Of a stretch of DNA of 12,297 bases, positions 1-6,857 are shown in pieces. The stretch lies in contig RXIJ01000026.1 of the NCBI GenBank assembly GCA_004212095.1, positions 1 to 12,297 on the forward strand, written 5' to 3'. Under the pieces are notes generated by a model. The model worked only from the letters and a program-made list of their open reading frames with translations. It had not been told where the DNA came from and searched no databases. A program made the position numbers and the translations under genes. The DNA is from Methanosarcinales archaeon (GTDB lineage Archaea > Halobacteriota > Methanosarcinia > Methanosarcinales > EX4572-44). Each line of letters begins with the position of its first letter. Within the stretch, counting starts at the first letter, position 1.

Positions 1-116
1 GTCATGTTCCTACACATCCTATCTACGGTAGGGGTGAAAGCACCCCATTCTATCAAATAATCTACTTGTGCAAGCTTATTACAGAGATGTTTGACCTTTT
101 CGTATTCTTCACCCAA
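1..116 (-). pseudogene. Transposase-like N-terminal fragment, runs off the left edge
   Basis: A minus-strand frame opens right after a TAA stop (117-119), could begin with TTG at 116, and stays open to the window edge, giving about 38 residues. The translation contains LAQVDYLIEWGAFTPTVDRM, which resembles the N-terminal signature of IS5/IS1182-type transposases (a VDxLIdWexFrPi pattern), recalled from memory. There is no convincing ribosome binding site, and the DNA upstream breaks into short frames, so this may be a decayed copy rather than a live insertion sequence. The catalytic DDE part would lie outside the window. The family assignment is tentative. Confidence 0.4.
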
Positions 117-289
117 TTAAAAATTGAAATATAACCTGATGCTAACTCCAAACCATCATCCACTGGATTTCAATTCCGTTGTACGGTTTAGTGACCCATG
201 CACCAGGTAATATACCGTGTTGTGGTTGACTGCACGCTCACAGAACAGACGTATGTCAATAAACTCTCACGCGAGGACCTAATAACACG

Positions 290-312
290 ATGTCTGATTC
301 GTAGTCAGACAT
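290..312. repeat. Perfect 8-bp inverted repeat with 7-nt loop
   Basis: ATGTCTGA (290-297) and TCAGACAT (305-312) are exact reverse complements separated by seven bases. It sits in the gene-poor spacer between the transposase-like fragment and the surface-protein remnant. It could be a hairpin, a dyad operator or part of a mobile-element end. No T-run follows on either strand, so it is not an obvious terminator. Confidence 0.45.
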
Positions 313-401
313 AACATAATGATCAGCTTTCTTATTTAAGTTTAATCCAAACAAACTTTGGGTGGATTTTTTTTGACGATATTACCACATAGACAGAATA
401 G

Positions 402-440
402 TAAAACAATAAAACAATAAAACAAAAATAAAAAACAGAA
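402..440 (-). terminator. T-rich archaeal-type terminator with short repeats
   Basis: On the minus strand this is a series of T-runs interrupted by single bases, made of two exact copies and one partial copy of an 8-bp unit (AAAACAAT on the plus strand, 403-425) and further T-runs. It begins about 30 bp downstream of the surface-protein stop. Oligo-T tracts without a stem are typical of archaeal transcription termination. It may also end thrS transcripts, because no T-run separates thrS from the remnant. Confidence 0.45.
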
Positions 441-473
441 AGAGTGAAAGAATAAATCCCTTCTCCATATTAT

Positions 474-1097
474 TTATTCTCTCTTGCTTCTTCTTATTCT
501 TCTGTTATACCCCACGTATCCTGCAAGTGTTAGGAGTCCCACACTAAACAGTACAAGCGTTGACAGTTCAGGAATCGGTGCACACGGACTTGCTCCGGTC
601 CTAAATGGATAGAACGTCACATTACTACAACTGCTTGAATCGTCCTGCCAGTCGTAAACACTCGCATCTATCGTGCTGTTATTCATTCCCGCACCCCAGT
701 AGTTGTTCTTAGCTTCCACATTGTCGGTTTGATCGTTGTAGAACTGGTATTCGTAACCCTCGCTCGTTTCGTTGTATACACCATTTGCGATAATATTGTT
801 ATTCTTGATCGTGTTGCCCGTGCTTCCTGAGTACAGTTGGAAACCATTTACACTGTTGTTATGTACCCAGTTGCATAAGATACTGTTGTTGCTCGAATAA
901 AGCAGGTAGATGCCGTACCAGTTGTTCGAGACGTTGTTGTCAGAGATGTTGCAGTGTTCACTGCCGTTAAGAGATATCCCTGCCTTCGGGTATGCAGTCG
1001 CATCTTCGACCGTGAACCCGGTGATATTCACGTAATCGCTCTGCACATCGAAGATATGATCTCCTGCACAACGGAGTTGTACAGGTGATTTAAATGA
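474..1097 (-). pseudogene. 5'-truncated NosD-type beta-helix surface protein with sorting-tail
   Basis: The frame encodes Asn-rich right-handed beta-helix repeats (NISDNNVSNNWYGIYL, GNTIKNNNI, NNYWG) followed by the usual NosD-like closing strand (DASVYDWQ, NVTFYPF). It ends in PIPELSTLVLFSVGLLTLAG with a basic RR-rich tail, like the PEF/PEP-CTERM signals handled by archaeosortases. The nominal start, GTG at 1046, has no spaced ribosome binding site. Beta-helix-like residues (GDHIFDVQ) continue upstream of it in frame until the thrS TAG stop at 1098-1100. No signal peptide or N-terminal half exists, although a surface protein of this kind needs one. It therefore looks like the 3' remnant of a larger gene that became fused behind thrS. 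The protein is probably not made or exported. Confidence 0.72.
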
Positions 1098-2981
1098 CTA
1101 TACGAATTTTGGCCTGAGAGAAAGAAAAGTGTTGAGTGGAAGTGGTTTATAGGGTGTGTTTTTTGTGTTCTGCTCGTCTATTATTTGCTCAAGTTCTGCA
1201 GCAGTCATAACCACCTTCTTTGGTTTCTTTGGATCTGATTCTGCCCTGATTGTAACTGTTAAATTCTGATTTTCAACTTCACTGTCCCCAACAACCACAA
1301 CGTAAGGCACCCACTCTCTACCGGAATCGCGTATTTTTTTACCGAGGCTCTGGTTGCGATCGTCAATATCAACGCGGCATCGCAGCAGCTGTGATGCTAC
1401 TTGCTTGGCGTATTCGATGTGGTGATCTGCTACTGGTATAATACGCACTTGTGTAGGTGAAAGCCATAGTGGAAGTATGGGGGGAGCACCAGAGTCTGCA
1501 ATCATCTGTGCTTTTTCAAGCAGGGCATAGATACAGCGTTCTATAGCCCCACTTGGAGAACAGTGCAGTATCAACGGTCTTGCAGCATGCCCGTTGGAAT
1601 CAATGTAGTCGATATCATAACGTTCAGCGTTTTCCACATCAATCTGTACTGTTGAAAGTGCACTTGCCTTGCCAAGGCAGTCGATATAGTTAAACTCGAA
1701 TTTTAACACAAAGTAGAAGAAACGCTCATCCCACATTTCCACAAGAACAGGTCTCTTTACTGTTCTGGCAAGTTTGGTGATGAACTCTCTGTTGTTTTCA
1801 TAGAAGTCCCTGGTGAAACGAATAGCTACCTCGTAGTCGTTTAAATCAAGTCCTATAGTATCCAACATGCTCATGCTCATATTATATTGCTGATAGAATT
1901 CTTCTAATGCTTGCCCCATATCAGTACAGAGTGTGTGCATATCAGGCATGGTAAAGCTTCGCAGTCTTCGCAGTCCTGCAAGTTCACCACGCTGCTCTTT
2001 TCGAAAACTATACCTGGTAAGTTCTATCATTTTGAACGGCAGGTTGCGATAAGAGATAGTCATGTCATGGTTCATCAAGAATTGACCGAAACATGCGGCA
2101 AATCGTAAAAACAGTTTTTTCTTGTCAGATTCGATTGAGTAGTGACGCGCAGGAAACCTGTCGAGATATTTTTTTAGTGTCGGCTGGTTCATGTCGTACA
2201 TCAGTGGCGTTTCAACTTCCATTGCACCAGCACGTGTTGCCTCATCAAGTACATAGTTTTCAATCAAGCTTTTAATCAACCGTCCTTTTGGGTAAAATCG
2301 CATATTTCCAGGGTCAGAGGCAGGTTCATAATCAGCAATCTCAAGACGACGCATCAGTTTTACATGTGGCGGTACTTTATCCACCGCACGATTCTTGTTT
2401 ATTTCATGATCTGCAAAAATCTTAAGATTATCATGATTGGTAAAATCAAAGTTCTCAATCTCAATAAGCTCACCATCCGGTGTAAGAATCATCCAGCTTG
2501 ACTTTGCTTTTTCCTCAGCTTTAACAGCTTCCGAAACCACGTCCTCGACTGGAACATCTTCAGCATGGCGGATGGTGCGTGAGAGTTCTGAAAGCGGGTG
2601 CCCTTTGCATTTGATGGTAAATCCTTTATACCAACCAAAAGGAACACGCAGCACCTCGAAAACTGATTTTAGCTCTGATTCCATCTCTTTTAACATCGAT
2701 ACTGCAATATCTGGTTTTGAAAGATTTGGGCTTAAATGTGCATAAGGATACAACACGATATGATTTGCTTTTACTTCACCAGCAACCCTTGTTATCTCAT
2801 CACAACTGTTGCGCACAACTTCGCCCTGGTTAGCTTCATCCATTTTTTCAACCGCAATGAAAGCTACAAGTGCTTCATCTGTTCTTTTAGAACGCATGTC
2901 GTCACTTATTTTTTCAGCCATGGGTGTTGCTTCTTTTGTTTCATACTCCAGGAAATCCGAGTGAATAATTAGTAACTGCAT
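1098..2981 (-). CDS. thrS: Threonyl-tRNA synthetase, archaeal type
   Basis: This class II synthetase charges tRNA-Thr with threonine in the cytoplasm. It has 627 residues, normal for the archaeal form. Residues 1 to about 140 form the archaeal editing domain (starting MQLLIIHSDFLEYETKEA), which resembles D-aminoacyl-tRNA deacylase and clears mischarged serine. The catalytic core covers about 200-500, with motif 2 at FRKEQRGELAGLRRLRSF (326-343) and a motif 3 arginine at about 482. The three zinc ligands that select threonine appear to be present as Cys297, His349 and His473. The anticodon-binding domain covers about 510-605. The ATG is supported by GGTGA seven bases upstream. The stop codon directly abuts the truncated surface-protein remnant. 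Confidence 0.95.
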   Translation of the reverse strand: MQLLIIHSDFLEYETKEATPMAEKISDDMRSKRTDEALVAFIAVEKMDEANQGEVVRNSCDEITRVAGEVKANHIVLYPYAHLSPNLSKPDIAVSMLKEMESELKSVFEVLRVPFGWYKGFTIKCKGHPLSELSRTIRHAEDVPVEDVVSEAVKAEEKAKSSWMILTPDGELIEIENFDFTNHDNLKIFADHEINKNRAVDKVPPHVKLMRRLEIADYEPASDPGNMRFYPKGRLIKSLIENYVLDEATRAGAMEVETPLMYDMNQPTLKKYLDRFPARHYSIESDKKKLFLRFAACFGQFLMNHDMTISYRNLPFKMIELTRYSFRKEQRGELAGLRRLRSFTMPDMHTLCTDMGQALEEFYQQYNMSMSMLDTIGLDLNDYEVAIRFTRDFYENNREFITKLARTVKRPVLVEMWDERFFYFVLKFEFNYIDCLGKASALSTVQIDVENAERYDIDYIDSNGHAARPLILHCSPSGAIERCIYALLEKAQMIADSGAPPILPLWLSPTQVRIIPVADHHIEYAKQVASQLLRCRVDIDDRNQSLGKKIRDSGREWVPYVVVVGDSEVENQNLTVTIRAESDPKKPKKVVMTAAELEQIIDEQNTKNTPYKPLPLNTFLSLRPKFV

Positions 2982-3020
2982 ATTGTTTCACCAAAATATG
3001 AACTGCTATGCAACTTCATA

Positions 3021-3030
3021 ACACATAAAT
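3021..3030 (-). promoter_or_regulatory. Possible TATA box of thrS
   Basis: Read on the minus strand this is ATTTATGTGT, about 40 bp upstream of the thrS ATG. It would place the start of transcription roughly 15-20 bp before the codon, leaving room for the GGTGA site seen there. No clear BRE precedes it, so this is a weak prediction. Confidence 0.3.
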
Positions 3031-3051
3031 CCCACTGAACAAAGTTGATCT

Positions 3052-3057
3052 AAAAAA
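3052..3057 (-). terminator. T6 tract downstream of cofD
   Basis: On the minus strand six T residues occur 53 bp after the cofD stop and just before the presumed thrS promoter. It is consistent with a short archaeal oligo-T terminator separating cofD from thrS, but the run is short. Confidence 0.3.
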
Positions 3058-3109
3058 GTTTGGTGCTGAAAACTCTGGCGCTAACAGGTCTTTGGACTTG
3101 GTCAAGCAG

Positions 3110-4015
3110 TCAAGCTTGTAATTCAATGATTTTTTTTGCCAGTCCAGTGCTTTTTTTAATGGATGTCATCATAGTATCGGTTTTTATCACTGGAACATCG
3201 AAGTCTTCTGGTGATGTATTGTCCTGTTTGTCTATCACAAACAGGCTGAGAATATCTCCATAATATTCTGCAACACCAGCACTCGACACGCTGTATCCTT
3301 CTGCAGAAAGAAGTTTCCCGGCTGGTCCACTGACAGGTTTATTATTTATTATTGGGCTTATTGCAATTACTTTTTTGTCTTTTAAAAGAGTTTTCATTCC
3401 ACGGAGTTTTAGAATCGGACCAATACTTGTTACCGGATTGCCCGGTCCTATAATTATCGTATCTTCTGATTCTATTGCATTTCTAATGTCTTCTGTTATC
3501 TTTGCACGTTCAATTCCTTTTATTTGTACCTGCTCAATGTGTGGTAAACCCTTTTCTGTTATCCAGAAATCCTGAAAGTGCAGCCAACCTTTATCTGTGT
3601 GCAGTGTGGTAGCAACGGAATCGTTACTCATTGGAAGTATATTCGCTTTGATGTGCATCTGTCTTGCAAGGATTTGTGTTGCTTCTGTCAGGTTTTTTCC
3701 GGCTCTGATGAGATTGCTTCGTATAATGTGACTTGCACGGTCAGTATCTCCTATCATCATTTGCTCTCTCTCGCCAAGTTTTTTGAGAGCGTTGTGTGTG
3801 TGGAATGTATCCTGTTTTACCCCCCACCACTTTGTTTCATCGATTTGGTCACTGAACAGGTAGAGTATGGTGTCAATGTCAGGGCATACGAGATTTCCAG
3901 ACTCCCACGTATCTTCAGCAGTATTAACAATGGTTGTGATGTTTTCTTGTGGCAGTAATGTTTTTACACCCTGGAGAAGTTTTGGTGTGCCTGTGCCACC
4001 TGATAAAAAAAGCAT
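3110..4015 (-). CDS. cofD: 2-phospho-L-lactate transferase (coenzyme F420 biosynthesis)
   Basis: CofD joins the phospholactyl (or related phosphoenolpyruvyl) group to the deazaflavin Fo, giving F420-0, the precursor of the hydride carrier F420 used in methanogenesis. The 301 residues match the usual family length. Visible signatures are FLSGGTGTPKLL at the N-terminus, NTAEDTWESG with PDIDT (31-48), and GPGNPVTSIGPI in the second half. The ATG at 4015 lies at the very start of the GGTG motif and has no Shine-Dalgarno sequence. An AT-rich promoter-like stretch lies just upstream, so the mRNA may be leaderless or nearly so. It is on the same strand as thrS but probably transcribed separately. 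No F420 gene other than this one is present. Confidence 0.95.
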   Translation of the reverse strand: MLFLSGGTGTPKLLQGVKTLLPQENITTIVNTAEDTWESGNLVCPDIDTILYLFSDQIDETKWWGVKQDTFHTHNALKKLGEREQMMIGDTDRASHIIRSNLIRAGKNLTEATQILARQMHIKANILPMSNDSVATTLHTDKGWLHFQDFWITEKGLPHIEQVQIKGIERAKITEDIRNAIESEDTIIIGPGNPVTSIGPILKLRGMKTLLKDKKVIAISPIINNKPVSGPAGKLLSAEGYSVSSAGVAEYYGDILSLFVIDKQDNTSPEDFDVPVIKTDTMMTSIKKSTGLAKKIIELQA

Positions 4016-4020
4016 TATTT

Positions 4021-4070
4021 TAATGAATTGAATAAACTATAAAAAAAATATAAAAAAAATATATTAAAAT
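4021..4070 (-). terminator. Double T8 tract: terminator and cofD promoter region
   Basis: On the minus strand two runs of eight T (4041-4048 and 4052-4059) begin about 11 bp after the stop of the AhpD-like gene, a strong archaeal terminator pattern. The TATAGTTTA-like sequence next to them could be the TATA box of cofD, which starts about 20 bp further on. Terminator and promoter thus seem compressed into about 50 bp. Confidence 0.55.
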
Positions 4071-4406
4071 TTAATCTTTGAATGCATCAATTGCTTTCAG
4101 TACATCAGTTATGTGCATCCATGCGGAAGTGCCAAATACAAGGGTTGCAAGATAGCAGGCTTCTATCATTTCATCCTTGGTGACACCTGCTTTGAGTGCA
4201 CGTTTTACATGGTACGCTATGCAGTAATCACACTGCGAGGCAACTGCAAGAGTTACCAGAATTATTTCTTTTGTTTTCTTTGACAGCACTCCTTCGGAAC
4301 CGGTTTTTATGTACAGGTCAGTAAGCGGCTTTGTAAGCCCGGGATATTCCTTATGCATATGCTTAACCAGTTCGTCTGTTTCATGTGATACTTCTTTTAT
4401 ATCCAT
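4071..4406 (-). CDS. Carboxymuconolactone decarboxylase family protein, AhpD-like
   Basis: A 111-residue all-helical protein with the AhpD-type redox centre SQCDYCIAYHV: Cys59 and Cys62 form a CxxC with His66 following, and Glu47 may belong to the relay. Proteins of this fold act as peroxidase partners or general disulfide reductases in anaerobes. The presence of both cysteines argues against a true carboxymuconolactone decarboxylase. A longer frame reaches a TTG at 4412, but AGAGGT sits six bases before the ATG at 4406, which I take as the start. The gene follows the flavoprotein gene with a 33-bp gap, so the two probably form an operon, and the flavoprotein may be its reductant (inference). 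T8 tracts follow its stop. Confidence 0.85.
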   Translation of the reverse strand: MDIKEVSHETDELVKHMHKEYPGLTKPLTDLYIKTGSEGVLSKKTKEIILVTLAVASQCDYCIAYHVKRALKAGVTKDEMIEACYLATLVFGTSAWMHITDVLKAIDAFKD

Positions 4407-4439
4407 ATTCAAACCTCTAATTTTATTTGTTTTAAATTT

Positions 4440-5786
4440 TTACATTTTTTTCAATGCATCTGTGATAGCATTTATCATAACATCAACTAATAATGCAACT
4501 GAGGCATCAAACACTCGCGGCATGTACAACATCTCTTTTGCATTCATGCGATTTTTAATTGCATACATCAGCGTGTTCATCCTCTCGGCAACTGGCTCTC
4601 CCGAGATTGCCTGTGCTCCTACCAATATACCGCTTGTATCAAATAGCATCTTCAAGGTTATATTTTTCACACCCGGGAAATACCCTGATCGTGCAATCTT
4701 CGTTGCTTTTCCCCCTATTATCTGTATTCCATACTCTGCCGCCTTGCTGCTTGTGATCCCAACAGTGGCAATATTTAGGCCTGCAACAGGAATTGATGTC
4801 GGGGCAAAGCACGGTTCAAACACGGAACTTCCACCAAGAATGTTATCAGCTACCACTTTTGCTTCTGCTGCTCCGGCTGATCCCATCTGGCATAACATCG
4901 AACGGTTGGTAACACCACTAATTACTTCTATACAGTCGCCCGCTGCGTATACATTGCTAAGGTATTTTCCGTTCCGCTTCACATGAAGTCCTGGCCCAGT
5001 AACAATTCCTCCAAGCTCGCCTATATCCACTCCGGCATTTCTTGCTAAATCAACGTTTGAGGAGACCCCGGCTGTTACTACGACCATGTCTGCTTGTATT
5101 TCTTCATCAACAGCAGTAACGCCTTCTACCTTTTCTTTTCCATTGATCGATGTTGCAGGTTTGCCCGTTACAAATTTTACCCCAATTTCTTCCAGTCTGT
5201 CTTTTACAAGTGATGACATATCAGGGTCTAAAATTGCAGGCATCAGGTGTGAATTTTTTTCTATAACTGTTACCTTTTTGTTTTTATTTAAGAGTGCTAT
5301 TGCTGCCTCAAGACCTATCATTCCCCCACCAATTACCACAGCGTTCTTCTTTTTTTCATCTTTAATTGTTTTTTCTGTAAGCTCTGCATCTATTTCATTG
5401 CTGATTGTACAGACGCCTTCAAGATCTGTTCCTGAAATCTCCGGAATGAAAGGCTTCTTTCCAGTCGCTATCACTAGCGCATCATACTTTAGTTTCTCGC
5501 CTCCCACATCAATACTGTTTTCATCAAGATTGATCCCTGTAACTTCGATACTGGTTCTAAAATCAACACCCTGGTCAACGTATGCTTTTGCCTCTTTTAA
5601 GACAAGATTTTTGAGTGTTAAACCATGCACCTCTTGCAGCGGATACATGATGCCACAGGTGGAGAAGTAAGCAATTTCTTCCTTCTTCAGTACTGTTATT
5701 TTTTCATCTTTTTTGTTTTCTAACAAAAATAATAATACGTTGTTTCCTGCAACGCCTGCTCCGATTATTACTATTCTTTTTTCCAT
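4440..5786 (-). CDS. FAD-dependent pyridine nucleotide-disulfide oxidoreductase (CoA-disulfide reductase / NADH oxidase type)
   Basis: A 448-residue flavoprotein of the family that uses NAD(P)H to reduce CoA disulfide, persulfides or oxygen. The FAD-binding GAGVAG lies at residues 9-14. The single redox cysteine sits in STCGIMY (Cys44), the position used by CoA-disulfide reductase and Nox. ATGKKP is at 107-112, the NAD-binding GGGMIGLEAA at 153-162 and the second FAD motif AAGDC at 291-295. The C-terminal dimerisation domain is present but its usual PP..DP ending is diverged (YMPRVFDAS). The open frame extends 43 codons further upstream. The ATG at 5786 is preferred because AGAGGT lies six bases ahead and the FAD motif then follows at once. 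It leads an operon with the AhpD-like gene. The true substrate cannot be read from sequence. Confidence 0.88.
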   Translation of the reverse strand: MEKRIVIIGAGVAGNNVLLFLLENKKDEKITVLKKEEIAYFSTCGIMYPLQEVHGLTLKNLVLKEAKAYVDQGVDFRTSIEVTGINLDENSIDVGGEKLKYDALVIATGKKPFIPEISGTDLEGVCTISNEIDAELTEKTIKDEKKKNAVVIGGGMIGLEAAIALLNKNKKVTVIEKNSHLMPAILDPDMSSLVKDRLEEIGVKFVTGKPATSINGKEKVEGVTAVDEEIQADMVVVTAGVSSNVDLARNAGVDIGELGGIVTGPGLHVKRNGKYLSNVYAAGDCIEVISGVTNRSMLCQMGSAGAAEAKVVADNILGGSSVFEPCFAPTSIPVAGLNIATVGITSSKAAEYGIQIIGGKATKIARSGYFPGVKNITLKMLFDTSGILVGAQAISGEPVAERMNTLMYAIKNRMNAKEMLYMPRVFDASVALLVDVMINAITDALKKM

Positions 5787-5834
5787 TTTTATACCTCTAA
5801 CATAGACTATACTCTTACGTGTGAATGCCATAGC

Positions 5835-5849
5835 ATATATAGATTTCGG
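5835..5849 (-). promoter_or_regulatory. BRE/TATA promoter of the flavoprotein operon
   Basis: On the minus strand CCGAAAT is followed by CTATATAT, a good match to an archaeal BRE plus TATA box. It lies about 50 bp upstream of the ATG at 5786, so transcription would start about 25 bp before the codon, just ahead of the AGAGGT site. This also supports the shorter start chosen for the gene. Confidence 0.6.
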
Positions 5850-5954
5850 TATTTTTTTTGTCAGGTGTGTACAGATTCGAATCAGTGTGTTTTCGATGGA
5901 ATTTAGAAGATACACATTACCCCGATTGTGATGTGGATGTACTTCGATTCTATT

Positions 5955-6362
5955 TTAATTAACAGCCGCCTCTGCCTGCACCAGTGCTGATAATATATTT
6001 AGCCCAACATAGATGCTGCCAAGTGCTGGTCCAAGAAACACCAACGCTATAGGTGCATGCACTCTAAACAATGATTCCCCAAGCACCGTCGGAAGAGTGC
6101 ATAACATCGCTGAAGTGGTGGTTTTATCTTCTCTGATACGCTTGTTTCTGTAAAGTTCTGCAAGCGCTGCTTTGCCTGCAGTAGAGTTAAAAAGATAGGT
6201 GAGTGCTGCAACGATTGCACCATCAGGAAGATTTGATACTATGCACATTTGTTTTATAAGGAAGTTGAGTTTTGCTGTGATATTTGTTTCTACCAGAATG
6301 TTTGCAAAAATGACGCCTATTATGATAGATAATATAGATTTAAGTAAATACTGATAGAGCAT
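5955..6362 (-). CDS. Short membrane protein resembling half of a nucleoside-recognition (Gate) domain protein
   Basis: A 135-residue hydrophobic protein with a membrane segment at about 4-24, a second hydrophobic stretch at about 45-62 (containing NLPDGAIVAALTYLFNSTAGKAAL) and a third near 100-130. The pattern recalls the N-terminal half of archaeal nucleoside-recognition membrane proteins of about 300 residues (COG3366-like), an assignment from memory. If so the second half is missing here, and the DNA after the stop does not obviously continue it. The ATG is supported by GAGG seven bases upstream. It starts nine bases after the radical SAM fragment, so the two are translationally linked. 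Substrate and function are unknown. Confidence 0.55.
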   Translation of the reverse strand: MLYQYLLKSILSIIIGVIFANILVETNITAKLNFLIKQMCIVSNLPDGAIVAALTYLFNSTAGKAALAELYRNKRIREDKTTTSAMLCTLPTVLGESLFRVHAPIALVFLGPALGSIYVGLNILSALVQAEAAVN

Positions 6363-6371
6363 GAACGATCC

Positions 6372-6698
6372 TCATGCCACACGCACGCTTTGATATACAA
6401 GATTTTCTTTTACTTTTCTGTGATATTCATTCAGTGATTGAAAACATGAGGTGGTAACCTCCTCTAAATACTTTTCAGCAGTTTGTTTCACATCCTCCAT
6501 TTCTTTCTGGTACAGAGAGCGCCATGGCATTCCCTGAACAGGCATGTATCCAATGATATGAAATGATATCTGTGGATCCACTTCTGCTATAAACCCTGCT
6601 ATCTTTCCCGCTTCATGCACGTCAATAAGATCCGGGATAAATACTTTGTTTGCAGGTACAGTGATGCCCTGATCGTAAATTCGTCTAAATTCTGCCAT
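6372..6698 (-). CDS. C-terminal fragment of a radical SAM protein
   Basis: The 108 residues match the C-terminal third of archaeal radical SAM enzymes: RRIYDQGITVPANKVFIPDL, then IAGFIAEVDPQISFHIIGYM with PVQGMPWRS. In complete enzymes this covers the last barrel strands and the tail. The N-terminal half with the CxxxCxxC cluster motif is absent. The frame upstream of the ATG meets a TGA after 22 codons of unrelated sequence, and no ribosome binding site precedes the ATG. I read it as a 5'-truncated gene whose loss of function is likely, although the fragment could still be translated. The following membrane gene starts nine bases after its stop and has kept a good ribosome binding site. Confidence 0.62.
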   Translation of the reverse strand: MAEFRRIYDQGITVPANKVFIPDLIDVHEAGKIAGFIAEVDPQISFHIIGYMPVQGMPWRSLYQKEMEDVKQTAEKYLEEVTTSCFQSLNEYHRKVKENLVYQSVRVA

Positions 6699-6857
6699 CA
6701 GTGATGGGCATTGCGCAGTGTTTAAAACTGTCGGTAGGGTGCAGCATGCCTGGAAATAAGGTCATATCCAAAAAAGAGATGGTTTTAAGTCAAAAAGCCA
6801 ATTCGACGGCTTCAATTGGGGTATTTTTGAAGCGGATGAAAATTTTGCTCGATGCAC
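6699..6857. other. Non-coding gap with inverted repeat, possible insertion scar
   Basis: About 160 bp separates nrpR from the truncated radical SAM gene, and all three minus-strand frames are interrupted. It contains CCAATT (6799-6804) and AATTGG (6815-6820) as a 6-bp inverted repeat, and a T6 run on the minus strand (6770-6775) that could end nrpR transcripts. The radical SAM homology stops abruptly at its left border, so the gap may be a remnant of inserted DNA or a deletion junction. Confidence 0.4.

Larger units (their letters stand above)
117..473. other. Gene-poor spacer, probably decayed mobile DNA
   Basis: No intact gene was found. A minus-strand stretch of 36 codons between two TGA stops (159-266) reads like protein (it includes VNHNTVYYLVHGSLNR) but has no start codon and was not recognised. 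Together with the neighbouring transposase-like fragment this suggests degraded coding DNA. The right part (360-440) becomes very A-rich on the plus strand. Confidence 0.4.

Noticed and set aside
1047..1100. Possible readthrough of the thrS TAG (pyrrolysine-like) joining thrS to the beta-helix frame
   Set aside because: thrS is complete at its usual length before the TAG, and a cytoplasmic synthetase fused to a membrane-anchored surface repeat makes no functional sense. The shared frame is best explained by chance at a deletion junction.
4309..4986. Long plus-strand frame of 225 codons
   Set aside because: It lies antisense to the AhpD-like and flavoprotein genes, whose motifs are unmistakable. 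The translation is a low-quality hydrophobic shadow.
5787..5915. 43-codon N-terminal extension of the flavoprotein
   Set aside because: The extension covers a good BRE/TATA promoter, and AGAGGT sits at the right distance before the ATG at 5786, directly ahead of the FAD-binding motif.
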